Shown piece by piece: positions 52,701 through 64,000 of a stretch of 64,000 nt of DNA (within the stretch, counting starts at the first letter, position 1; every line of letters begins with the position of its first letter). Origin of the DNA: Auanema rhodensis (taxonomy: Eukaryota > Nematoda > Chromadorea > Rhabditida > Rhabditidae); assembly GCA_964057225.1 (NCBI GenBank), contig OZ059897.1, positions 682,001 through 746,000 on the forward strand, written 5' to 3'. Made by a program: the position numbers and the translations under genes. A model generated the notes under the pieces. It was given only the letters and a program-made list of their open reading frames with translations. It did not search any database and was not told the DNA's origin.

Positions 52701-55700
52701 AGCTTAAAAATCCGCATCGAATGCACTATACTACATTAAGAAAAGCTTAATACAAAAATTAGTTATGATTGTTTGAAAAATGATGCAATAGTGTATGTTG
52801 AGTTTCCATGTACACTCAAAATTGCTTCCAAAAACATTTTGACAAAAATTTTTTCGAAAAATTTCAAAATAATTTCACAAAAAGTAGATGTTTTTAGATT
52901 CCTTTTTTCAAGACAAAGACGATGGACATTGTTATTCAACAAAAAAATTAATTCTTCAGGGTGAAAATCGAGGATATAAGTGTGAACTTATATCAGTTGA
53001 TATCTTGGTGCATTTTTAAGCTAGCGCAAATCTGATAACACAGATCGACCCAGCTTAAAAATGCGCATCGAATGCACTATACTACATTGAAAAACGCTTA
53101 ATACAAAAATTAGTTATGATTGTTTGAAAAATGATGCAATAGTGTATGTTGAGTTTCCATGTACACTCAAAATTGCTTCCAAAAACATTTTGACAAAAAT
53201 TTTTTCGAAAAATTTCAAAATAATTTCACAAAAAGTAGATGTTTTTAGATTCCTTTTTTCGAGGCAAAAACGATGGACAATGTTATTCAACGAAAAAATT
53301 ATTTCTTCAGAGTGAAAATCGAGGATATAAGTGTGAACTTATATCAGTTGATATCTCGGTGCATTTTTAAGCTAGCGCAAATCTGATAGTACAGATCGAC
53401 GCAGCTTAAAAGTCCGCATCGAATGCACTATACTACATTGAGAAACGCGTAATACAAAAATTAGTTATGATCGTTTGAAAAATGATGCAATAGTGTATGT
53501 TGAGTTTCCATGTACACTCAACATTGCTTCCAAAAACATTTTGACAAAAATTTTTTCGAAAAATTTCAAGATAATTTAGCAAAAAGTAGATGTTCTTAGA
53601 TTCCTTTTTTCGAGGCAGAAACGATGGACAATGTTATTCAACGAAAAAATTAATTCTTCAGGGTGAAAATCGAGGATATAAGTGTGAACTTATATCAGTT
53701 GATATCTCGGTGCATTTTTAAGCTAGCGCAAATCTGATAACACAGATCGACCCAGCTTAAAAATGCGCATCGAATGCACTATACTACATTGAGAAACGCT
53801 TAATACAAAAATTAGTTATGATTGTTTGAAAAATGATGCAATAGTGTATGTTGAGTTTCCATGTACACTCAAAATTGCTTCCAAAAACATTTTGACAAAA
53901 ATTTTTTCGAAAAATTTCAAAATAATTTCACAAAAAGTAGATGTTTTTAGATTCCTTTTTTCAAGACAAAGACGATGGACATTGTTATTCAACAAAAAAA
54001 TTAATTCTTCAGGGTGAAAATCGAGGATATAAGTGTGAACTTATATCAGTTGATATCTCGGTGCATTTTTAAGCTAGCGCAAATCTGATAACACAGATCG
54101 ACCCAGCTTAAAAATGCGCATCGAATGCACTATACTACATTGAGAAACGCTTAATACAAAAATTAGTTATGATTGTTTGAAAAATGATGCAATAGTGTAT
54201 GTTGAGTTTCCATGTACACTCAAAATTGCTTCCAAAAACATTTTGACAAAAATTTTTTCGAAAAATTTCAAAATAATTTCACAAAAAGTAGATGTTTTTA
54301 GATTCCTTTTTTCAAGACAAAGACGATGGACATTGTTATTCAACAAAAAAATTAATTCTTCAGGGTGAAAATCGAGGATATAAGTGTGAACTTATATCAG
54401 TTGATATCTCGGTGCATTTTTAAGCTAGCGCAAATCTGATAACACAGATCGACCCAGCTTAAAAATGCGCATCGAATGCACTATACTACATTGAGAAACG
54501 CTTAATACAAAAATTAGTTATGATTGTTTGAAAAATGATGCAATAGTGTATGTTGAGTTTCCATGTACACTCAAAATTGCTTCCAAAAACATTTTGACAA
54601 AAATTTTTTCGAAAAATTTCAAAATAATTTAGCAAAAAGTAGATGTTTTTAGATTCCTTTTTTCGAGGCAAAAACGATGGACAATGTTATTCAACGAAAA
54701 AATTATTTCTTCAGAGTGAAAATCGAGGATATAAGTGTGAACTTATATCAGTTGATATCTCGGTGCATTTTTAAGCTAGCGCAAATCTGATAGTACAGAT
54801 CGACGCAGCTTAAAAGTCCGCATCGAATGCACTATACTACATTGAGAAACGCTTAATACAAAAATTAGTTATGATCGATTGAAAAATGATGCAATAGTGT
54901 ATGTTGAGTTTCCATGTACACTCAACATTGCTTCCAAAAACATTTTGACAAAAATTTTTTCGAAAAATTTCAAAATAATTTAGCAAAAAGTAGATGTTTT
55001 TAGATTCCTTTTTTCGAGGCAAAAACGATGGACAATGTTATTCAACGAAAAAATTAATGCTTCAGGGTGAAAATCGAGGATATAAGTGTGAACTTATATC
55101 AGTTGATATCTCGGTGCATTTTTAAGCTAGCGCAAATCTGATAACACAGATCGACCCAGCTTAAAAATGCGCATCGAATGCACTATACTACATTGAGAAA
55201 CGCTTAATACAAAAATTAGTTATGATTGTTTGAAAAATGATGCAATAGTGTATGTTGAGTTTCCATGTACACTCAAAATTGCTTCCAAAAACATTTTGAC
55301 AAAAATTTTTTCGAAAAATTTCAAAATAATTTCACAAAAAGTAGATGTTTTTAGGTTCCTTTTTTCAAGACAAAGACGATGGACATTGTTATTCAACAAA
55401 AAAATTAATTCTTCAGGGTGAAAATCGAGGATATAAGTGTGAACTTATATCAGTTAATATCTCGGTGCATTTTTAAGCTAGCGCAAATCTGATAACACAG
55501 ATCGACCCAGCTTAAAAATGCGCATCGAATGCACTATACTACATTGAGAAACGCTTAATACAAAAATTAGTTATGATTGTTTGAAAAATGATGCAATAGT
55601 GTATGTTGAGTTTCCATGTACACTCAAAATTGCTTCCAAAAACATTTTGACAAAAATTTTTTCGAAAAATTTCAAAATAATTTCACAAAAAGTAGATGTT

Positions 55701-57500
55701 TTTAGATTCCTTTTTTCAAGACAAAGACGATGGACATTGTTATTCAACAAAAAAATTAATTCTTCAGGGTGAAAATCGAGGATATAAGTGTGAACTTATA
55801 TCAGTTGATATCTCGGTGCATTTTTAAGCTAGCGCAAATCTGATAACACAGATCGACCCAGCTTAAAAATGCGCATCGAATGCACTATACTACATTAAGA
55901 AACGCTTAATACAAAAATTAGTTATGATTGTTTGAAAAATGATGCAATAGTGTATGTTGAGTTTCCATGTACACTCAAAATTGCTTCCAAAAACATTTTG
56001 ACAAAAATTTTTTCAAAAAATTTCAAAATAGTTTCACAAAAAGTAGATGTTTTTAGATTCCTTTTTTCAAGACAAAGACGATGGACATTGTTATTCAACA
56101 AAAAAATTAGTTCTTCAGGGTGAAAATCGAGGATATAAGTGTGAACTTATATAAGTTGATATCTCGGTGCATTTTTAAGCTAGCGCAAATCTGATAACAC
56201 AGATCGACCCAGCTTAAAAATGCGCATCGAATGCACTATACTACATTGAGAAACGCTTAATACAAAAATTAGTTATGATTGTTTGAAAAATGATGCAATA
56301 GTGTATGTTGAGTTTCCATGTACACTCAAAATTGCTTCCAAAAACATTTTGACAAAAATTTTTTCGAAAAATTTCAAAATAATTTAGCAAAAAGTAGATG
56401 TTTTTAGATTCCTTTTTTCGAGGCAAAAACGATGGACAATGTTATTCAACGAAAAAATTATTTCTTCAGAGTGAAAATCGAGGATATAAGTGTGAACTTA
56501 TATCAGTTGATATCTCGGTGCATTTTTAAGCTAGCGCAAATCTGATAGTACAGATCGACGCAGCTTAAAAGTCCGCATCGAATGCACTATACTACATTGA
56601 GAAACGCTTAATACAAAAATTAGTTATGATCGTTTGAAAAATGATGCAATAGTGTATGTTGAGTTTCCATGTACACTCAACATTGCTTCCAAAAACATTT
56701 TGACAAAAATTTTTTCGAAAAATTTCAAAATATATTAGCAAAAAGTAGATGTTTTTAGATTCCTTTTTTCGAGGCAAAAACGATGGACAATGTTATTCAA
56801 CGAAAAAATTATTTCTTCAGAGTGAAAATCGAGGATATAAGTGTGAACTTATATCAGTTGATATCTCGGTGCATTTTCAAGCTAGCGCAAATCTGATAGT
56901 ACAGATCTACACAGCTTAAAAATGCGCATCGAATGCACTATACTACATTGAGAAACGCTTAATACAAAAATAAGTTATGATTGTTTGAAAAATGATGCAA
57001 TAGTGTATGTTGAGTTTCCATGTACACTCAAAATTGCTTCCAAAAACATTTTGACAAAAATTTTTTCGAAAAATTTCAAAATAATTTAGCAAAAAGTAAA
57101 TGTTTTTAGATTCCTTTTTTCGAGGCAAAAACGATGGACAATGTTATTCAACGAAAAAATTATTTCTTCAGAGTGAAAATCGAGGATATAAGTGTGAACT
57201 TATATCAGTTGATATCTCGGTGCATTTTTAAGCTAGCGCAAATCTGATAACACAGATCGACCCAGCTTAAAAATGCGCATCGAATGCACTATACTACATT
57301 GAGAAACGCTTAATACAAAAATTAGTTATGATCGTTTGAAAAATGATGCAATAGTGTATGTTGAGTTTCCATGTACACTCAAAATTGCTTCCAAAAACAT
57401 TTTGACAAAAATTTTTTCGAAAAATTTCAAGATAATTTAGCGAAAAGTAGATGTTTTTAGATTCCTTTTTTTGAGGCAAAAACGATGGACAATGTTATTC
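48061..57500 (+). repeat. Array block D: GACCCAGCTTAAAAATGCGC / GATTGTTT / GCAATAG monomers
   Basis: About 27 monomers dominated by one type: TTTTTAAGCTAGCGC, ATAACAC, GACCCAGC, ATGCGC, GATTGTTTG, GCAATAG, and often TTTCACAAAAAG with TCAAGACAAAGACG. Interspersed monomers have TTATTTCTTCAGAG (near 50140, 51544, 53299, 54703, 56458 and 56809). TTAGATGTTCTTAG or AGTAGATGTTCTTAG is a tracer at about 48330, 50434 and 53593. Limits are approximate. Confidence 0.7.
49358..55675 (+). repeat. 9-monomer tandem duplication, unit 3159 bp, nearly identical
   Basis: Positions 49358-52516 match 52517-55675. Private markers repeat at exactly 3159 bp: ATATCTTGGTGC (49846/53005), GATCGATTG (51718/54877), AATTAATGCTTCAGG (51899/55058), TTTTTAGGTTCC (52194/55353) and CAGTTAATATC (52297/55456). 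The only mismatch I found is A50459 versus G53618. Upstream mismatch T49279/A52438 and downstream mismatch G52517/A55676 put the exchange point between about 49280 and 49358. Confidence 0.92.
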
Positions 57501-59537
57501 AACGAAAAAATTAATTCTTCAGGGTGAAAATCGAGGATATAGGTGTAAACTTATATCAGTTGATATCTCGGTGCATTTTCAAGCTAGCGCAAATCTGATA
57601 GTACAGATCGACGCAGCTTAAAAGTCCGCATCGAATGCACTATACTACATTGAGAAACGCTTAATACAAAAATTAGTTATGATCGTTTGAAAAATGATGC
57701 AATAGTGTATGTTGAGTTTCCATGTACACTCAAAATTGCTTCCAAAAACATTTTGACAAAAATTTTTTCGAAAAATTTCAAAATAATTTAGCAAAAAGTA
57801 GATGTTTTTAGATTCCTTTTTTCGAGGCAAAAACGATGGACAATGTTATTCAACGAAAAAATTATTTCTTCAGAGTGAAAATCGAGGATATAAGTGTGAA
57901 CTTATATCAGTTGATATCTCGGTGCATTTTCAAGCTAGCGCAAATCTGATAGTACAGATCGACGCAGCTTAAAAATCCGCATCGAATGCACTATACTACA
58001 TTGAGAAACGCTTAATACAAAAATAAGTTATGATTGTTTGAAAAATGATGCAATAGTGTATGTTGAGTTTCCATGTACACTCAAAATTGCTTCCAAAAAC
58101 ATTTTGACAAAAATTTTTTCGAAAAATTTCAAAATAATTTAGCAAAAAGTAGATGTTTTTAGATTCCTTTTTTCAAGGCAAAAACGATGGACAATGTTAT
58201 TCAACGAAAAAATTAATTCTTCAGGGTGAAAATCGAGGATATAGGTGTGAACTTATATCAGTTGATATCTCGGTGCATTTTTAAGCTAGCGCAAATCTGA
58301 TAACACAGATCGACCTAGCTTAAAAATCCGCATCGAATGCACTATACTACATTAAGAAACGCTCAATACAAAAATTAGTTATGATCGTTTGAAAAATGAT
58401 GCATTAGTGTATGTTGAGTTTCCATGTACACTCAACATTGCTTCCAAAAACATTTTGACAAAAAGTTTCCCGAAAAATTTCAAAATAATTTCACAAAAAG
58501 TAGATGTTTTTAGATTCCTTTTTTCAAGACAAAGACGATGGACATTGTTATTCAACAAAAAAATTAATTCTTCAGGGTGAAAATCGAGGATATAAGTGTG
58601 AACTTATATCAGTTGATATCTCGGTGCATTTTCAAGCTAGCGCAAATCTGATAACACAGATCGACGCAGCTTAAAAATCCGCATCGAATGCACTATACTA
58701 CATTGAGAAACGCTCAATACAAAAATTAGTTATGATCGTTTGAAAAATGATGCATTAGTGTATGTTGAGTTTCCATGTACACTCAAAATTGCTTCCAAAA
58801 ACATTTTGACAAAAATTTTTTCGAAAAATTTCAAGATAATTTAGCGAAAAGTAGATGTTTTTAGATTCCTTTTTTTGAGGCAAAAACGATGGACAATGTT
58901 ATTCAACGAAAAAATTAATTCTTCAGGGTGAAAATCGAGGATATAGGTGTAAACTTATATCAGTTGATATCTCGGTGCATTTTCAAGCTAGCGCAAATCT
59001 GATAGTACAGATCGACGCAGCTTAAAAATCCGCATCGAATGCACTATACTACATTGAAAAACGCTTAATACAAAAATTAGTTATGATCGTTTGAAAAATG
59101 ATGCATTAGTGTATGTTGAGTTTCCATGTACACTCAAAATTGCTTCCAAAAACATTTTGACAAAAATTTTTTCGAAAAATTTCAAGATAATTTAGCGAAA
59201 AGTAGATGTTTTTAGATTCCTTTTTTCGAGGCAAAAACGATGGACAATGTTATTCAACGAAAAAATTAATTCTTCAGGGTGAAAATCGAGGATATAGGTG
59301 TGAACTTATATCAGTTGATATCTCGGTGCATTTTCAAGCTAGCGCAAATCTGATAGTACAGATCGACGCAGCTTAAAAATCCGCATCGAATGCACTATAC
59401 TACATTGAGAAACGCTCAATACAAAAATAAGTTATGATCGTTTGAAAAATGATGCATTAGTGTATGTTGCGTTTCCATGTACACTCAAAATTGCTTCCAA
59501 AAACATTTTGACAAAAATTTTTTCGAAAAATTTCAAA

Positions 59538-62455
59538 ATAATTTAGCGAAAAGTAGATGTTTTTAGATTCCTTTTTTTGAGGCAAAAACGATGGACAATG
59601 TTATTCAACGAAAAAATTAATTCTTCAGGGTGAAAATCGAGGATATAGGTGTGAACTTATATCAGTTGATATCTCGGTGCATTTTTAAGCTAGCGGAAAT
59701 CTGATAACACAGATCGACGCAGCTTAAAAATCCGCATCGAATGCACTATACTACATTAAGAAAAGCTTAATACAAAAATTAGTTATGATCGTTTGAAAAA
59801 TGATGCATTAGTGTATGTTGAGTTTCCATGTACACTCAAAATTGCTTCCAAAAACATTTTGACAAAAATTTTTACGAAAAATTTCAAAATAATTTAGCGA
59901 AAAGTAGATGTTTTTAGATTCCTTTTTTCGAGGCAAAAACGATGGACAATGTTATTCAACGAAAAAATTAATTCTTCAGGGTGAAAATCGAGGATATAGG
60001 TGTGAACTTATATCAGTTGATATCTCGGTGCATTTTCAAGCTAGCGCAAATCTGATAGTACAGATCGACGCAGCTTAAAAATCCGCATCGAATGCACTAT
60101 ACTACATTGAGAAACGCTCAATACAAAAATAAGTTATGATCGTTTGAAAAATGATGCATTAGTGTATGTTGCGTTTCCATGTACACTCAAAATTGCTTCC
60201 AAAAACATTTTGACAAAAATTTTTTCGAAAAATTTCAAAATAATTTAGCGAAAAGTAGATGTTTTTAGATTTCTTTTTTCGAGGCAAAAACGATGGACAA
60301 TGTTATTCAACGAAAAAATTAATTCTTCAGGGTGAAAATCGAGGATATAAGTGTGAACTTATATCAGTTGATATCTCGGTGAATTTTTAAGCTAGCGCAA
60401 ATCTGACAACACAGATCGACGCAGTTTAAAAATCCGCATCGAATACACTATACTACATTGAGAAACGTTCAATACAAAAATTATTTATGATTGTTCGAAA
60501 AATGATGCATTAGTGTATGTTGAGTTTCCATGTACACTCAACATTGCTTCCAAAAACATTTTGACAAAAATTTTCCCGAAAAATTTCAAGATAATTTAAC
60601 AAAGAGTAGATGTTTTTAGATTCTTTTTTTTAAGGCGAAGACGATGGACAATGTTATTCAACGAAAAAATTAATTCTTCAGGGTGAAAATCGAGGATATA
60701 AGTGTGAACTTATATCAGTTGATATCTCGGTGCATTTTCAAGCTAGCGCAAATCTGATAGTACAGATCGACCCAGCTTAAAAGTCCGCATCGAATGCACT
60801 ATACTACATTGAGAAACGCTTAATACAAAAATTAGTTATGATCGTTTGAAAAATGATGCAATAGTGTATGTTGAGTTTCCATGTACACTCAACATTGCTT
60901 CCAAAAACATTTTGACAAAAATTTTTTCGAAAAATTTCAAAATAATTTAGCAAAAAGTAGATGTTTTTAGATTCCTTTTTTCGAGGCAAAAACGATGGAC
61001 AATGTTATTCAACGAAAAAATTAATTCTTCAGGGTGAAAATCGAGGATATAAGTGTGAACTTATATCAGTTGATATCTCGGTGCATTTTTAAGCTAGCGC
61101 AAATCTGATAACACAGATCGACCCAGCTTAAAAATGCGCATCGAATGCACTATACTACATTGAGAAACGCTTAATACAAAAATTAGTTATGATTGTTTGA
61201 AAAATGATGCAATAGTGTATGTTGAGTTTCCATGTACACTCAAAATTGCTTCCAAAAACATTTTGACAAAAATTTTTTCGAAAAATTTCAAAATAATTTC
61301 ACAAAAAGTAGATGTTTTTAGATTCCTTTTTTCAAGACAAAGACGATGGACATTGTTATTCAACGAAAAAATTAATTCTTCAGGGTGAAAATCGAGGATA
61401 TAGGTGTAAACTTATATCAGTTGATATCTCGGTGCATTTTCAAGCTAGCGCAAATCTGATAGTACAGATCGACGCAGCTTAAAAATCCGCATCGAATGCA
61501 CTATACTACATTGAAAAACGCTTAATACAAAAATTAGTTATGATCGTTTGAAAAATGATGCATTAGTGTATGTTGAGTTTCCATGTACACTCAAAATTGC
61601 TTCCAAAAACATTTTGACAAAAATTTTTTCGAAAAATTTCAAGATAATTTAGCGAAAAGTAGATGTTTTTAGATTCCTTTTTTTGAGGCAAAAACGATGG
61701 ACAATGTTATTCAACGAAAAAATTAATTCTTCAGGGTGAAAATCGAGGATATAGGTGTGAACTTATATCAGTTGATATCTCGGTGCATTTTTAAGCTAGC
61801 GGAAATCTGATAACACAGATCGACGCAGCTTGAAAATCCGCATCGAATGCACTATACTACATTAAGAAAAGCTTAATACAAAAATTAGTTATGATCGTTT
61901 GAAAAATGATGCATTAGTGTATGTTGAGTTTCCATGTACACTCAAAATTGCTTCCAAAAACATTTTGACAAAAATTTTTACGAAAAATTTCAAAATATTT
62001 TAGCGAAAAGTAGATGTTTTTAGATTCCTTTTTTCGAGGCAAAAACGATGGACAATGTTATTCAACGAAAAAATTAATTCTTCAGGGTGAAAATCGAGGA
62101 TATAGGTGTGAACTTATATCAGTTGATATCTCGGTGCATTTTCAAGCTAGCGCAAATCTGATAGTACAGATCGACGCAGCTTAAAAATCCGCATCGAATG
62201 CACTATACTACATTGAGAAACGCTCAATACAAAAATAAGTTATGATCGTTTGAAAAATGATGCATTAGTGTATGTTGCGTTTCCATGTACACTCAAAATT
62301 GCTTCCAAAAACATTTTGACAAAAATTTTTTCGAAAAATTTCAAAATAATTTAGCGAAAAGTAGATGTTTTTAGATTTCTTTTTTCGAGGCAAAAACGAT
62401 GGACAATGTTATTCAACGAAAAAATTAATTCTTCAGGGTGAAAATCGAGGATATA
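59538..62455 (+). repeat. 6-monomer-offset duplication (59538-60349 equals 61644-62455)
   Basis: Offset 2106 bp. Both copies have TTTTTTTTGAGG, GCGGAAATC, ATTAAGAAAAGCTT and the otherwise unseen TTTTTACGAAAAATTT. Differences in the second copy are G61832 (TTGAAAATCC) and T61998 (AAAATATTTTAG). Limits are A59537/G61643 and A60350/G62456. The last monomer of the second copy is itself repeated once more at about 62.45-62.8 kb. Confidence 0.8.
60350..60660 (+). repeat. Most divergent monomer of the window
   Basis: This unit carries many changes not seen or rare elsewhere: GGTGAATTTTTAAG (A60382), CTGACAAC (C60406), GCAGTTTAAA (T60425), GAATACAC (A60445), TTATTTATG, TTGTTCGAAAAATG (C60496), ATTTTCCCG, TTTAACAAAGAG and TTTAAGGCGAAGACG. 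The length stays 351. Its ATTTTCCCG is a state between the two major alleles TTTTTTCG and GTTTCCCG. Confidence 0.85.
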
Positions 62456-62542
62456 GGTGTGAACTTATATCAGTTGATATCTCGGTGCATTTTCAAGCTA
62501 GCGCAAATCTGATAGTACAGATCGACGCAGCTTAAAAATCCG

Positions 62543-63969
62543 CATCGAATGCACTATACTACATTGAGAAACGCTCAATACAAAAATAAGTTATGATCGT
62601 TTGAAAAATGATGCATTAGTGTATGTTGCGTTTCCATGTACACTCAAAATTGCTTCCAAAAACATTTTGACAAAAATTTTTTCGAAAAATTTCAAAATAA
62701 TTTAGCGAAAAGTAGATGTTTTTAGATTTCTTTTTTCGAGGCAAAAACGATGGACAATGTTATTCAACGAAAAAATTAATTCTTCAGGGTGAAAATCGAG
62801 GATATAAGTGTGAACTTATATCAGTTGATATCTCGGTGCATTTTTAAGCTAGCGCAAATCTGATAGTACAGATCGACGCAGCTTAAAAGTCCGCATCGAA
62901 TGCACTATACTACATTGAGAAACGCTTAATACAAAAATTAGTTATGATCGTTTGAAAAATGATGCAATAGTGTATGTTGAGTTTCCATGTACACTCAACA
63001 TTGCTTCCAAAAACATTTTGACAAAAATTTTTTCGAAAAATTTCAAAATAATTTAGCAAAAAGTAGATGTTTTTAGATTCCTTTTTTCGAGGCAAAAACG
63101 ATGGACAATGTTATTCAACGAAAAAATTAATTCTTCAGGGTGAAAATCGAGGATATAAGTGTGAACTTATATCAGTTGATATCTCGGTGCATTTTTAAGC
63201 TAGCGCAAATCTGATAACACAGATCGACCCAGCTTAAAAATGCGCATCGAATGCACTATACTACATTGAGAAACGCTCAATACAAAAATAAGTTATGATC
63301 GTTTGAAAAATGATGCATTAGTGTATGTTGCGTTTCCATGTACACTCAAAATTGCTTCCAAAAACATTTTGACAAAAATTTTTTCGAAAAATTTCAAAAT
63401 AATTTAGCGAAAAGTAGATGTTTTTAGATTTCTTTTTTCGAGGCAAAAACGATGGACAATGTTATTCAACGAAAAAATTAATTCTTCAGGGTGAAAATCG
63501 AGGATATAAGTGTGAACTTATATCAGTTGATATCTCGGTGCATTTTTAAGCTAGCGCAAATCTGATAGTACAGATCGACGCAGCTTAAAAGTCCGCATCG
63601 AATGCACTATACTACATTGAGAAACGCTTAATACAAAAATAAGTTATGATCGTTTGAAAAATGATGCAATAGTGTATGTTGAGTTTCCATGTACACTCAA
63701 CATTGCTTCCAAAAACATTTTGACAAAAATTTTTTCGAAAAATTTCAAAATAATTTAGCAAAAAGTAGATGTTTTTAGATTCCTTTTTTCGAGGCAAAAA
63801 CGATGGACAATGTTATTCAACGAAAAAATTAATTCTTCAGGGTGAAAATCGAGGATATAAGTGTGAACTTATATCAGTTGATATCTCGGTGCATTTTTAA
63901 GCTAGCGCAAATCTGATAACACAGATCGACCCAGCTTAAAAATGCGCATCGAATGCACTATACTACATT
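62543..63969 (+). repeat. 2-monomer-offset duplication (62543-63267 equals 63245-63969)
   Basis: Offset 702 bp. An AAAAGTCC / GCAATAG / CTCAACATTG / TTAGCAAAAAG monomer followed by a GACCCAGCTT / ATGCGC monomer occurs twice. One difference is AAATTAG near 62937 versus AAATAAG near 63639. Edges are approximate because the monomers flanking them are similar. Confidence 0.7.
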
Positions 63970-64000
63970 AAGAAACGCTCAATACAAAAATTAGTTATGA

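Larger units (their letters stand above)
1..64000 (+). repeat. Satellite DNA array, 351-bp monomer, about 182.5 head-to-tail copies
   Basis: Landmark strings such as ATGTTTTTAGATTCC, GATATCTCGGTGC and TGTACACTCAA recur every 351 bp from end to end. Landmark positions stay in phase (313, 664, 1015, 1366 and so on) and shift only at a few small deletions totalling 75 bp. Every copy has the same orientation. Hand-counted consensus: 351 bp, 52 C, 59 G, about 31.6% G+C, with A and T runs of 4 to 8 nt throughout. Monomers differ by roughly 1 to 8% through a limited set of shared diagnostic sites. No foreign insertion breaks the array. I do not recognise the family name. A satellite of heterochromatin in an invertebrate, perhaps an insect, is my inference. 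Confidence 0.99.
57501..64000 (+). repeat. Array block E: mixed monomers with GATATAGGTGTAAAC and TGTTGCGTTTCC
   Basis: About 18 monomers of mixed block C and D type. GGTGTAAAC occurs near 57543, 58948 and 61405. TGTTGCGTTTCC with CGCTCAATACAAAAATAAG recurs from 59.4 kb on. TTTTTACGAAAAATTT occurs only near 59874 and 61980. The block contains the most divergent monomer of the window (60350-60660). It runs off the right end in the same 351-bp phase. Confidence 0.7.

Noticed and set aside
1-64000. CRISPR array
   Set aside because: The repeat is 351 bp and directly adjacent, with no unique spacers.
1-64000. Internal duplication of the monomer into two halves of about 175 bp
   Set aside because: The only resemblance between distant parts (AAAAACGATGG and AAAAATGATGC) is about 210 bp apart and short. 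I found no extended similarity between halves.
1-64000. Identity with the Tribolium TCAST or Drosophila 1.688 (359-bp) satellites
   Set aside because: The length class and the TTTTCGAAAA style are similar, but I cannot align the sequence to either from memory with confidence, so I give no family name.

Overview
The whole 64 kb window is a single satellite DNA array. A 351-bp A+T-rich monomer (about 32% G+C by my hand count of a consensus) is repeated head-to-tail about 182.5 times, always in the same orientation. I see no unique sequence, no interspersed transposon, no inversion, and no gene, rRNA, tRNA, CRISPR array or prokaryotic regulatory site. The short open frames that recur every 351 bp or multiple of it are frames inside the monomer. 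They are opened or closed by single-base variants and I do not call any of them a gene.

Organism: tens of kilobases of near-identical 351-bp monomers with higher-order duplications point to eukaryotic heterochromatin, most likely pericentromeric, centromeric, subtelomeric or a B/sex chromosome. The A/T-tract style, the unit length close to two nucleosome repeats, and the absence of CpG depletion (14 CpG per consensus monomer against about 8.7 expected) would fit an insect or another invertebrate with little repeat methylation. That is inference; I do not recognise the family by name.

Layout, from diagnostic variant combinations: block A (1-8885), block B (8886-18070), an abrupt junction with a 65-bp deletion at 18070/18071, block C (18071 to about 48060), block D (about 48061-57500) and block E (about 57501-64000). 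Within the blocks, runs of 1 to 16 monomers are duplicated. The clearest are three separate 8-monomer duplications (2807/2808 bp), a 9-monomer tandem duplication of 3159 bp with one mismatch seen, 10-monomer duplications of 3508 bp, and 2-, 4-, 5-, 6- and 16-monomer steps. All array lengths stay at multiples of 351 bp apart from two 1-bp deletions, four copies of one 2-bp deletion and the 65-bp deletion.

Each monomer contains several short dyads, the strongest a 9-bp perfect stem with a 4-nt loop. Some of the commonest family variants fall in the loops or become G.T wobbles, but other common variants break dyads. No genes work together here; what can be read is the history of unequal exchange and conversion in the array. 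I did not find a new enzymatic or defence system, and the window does not look able to encode one.
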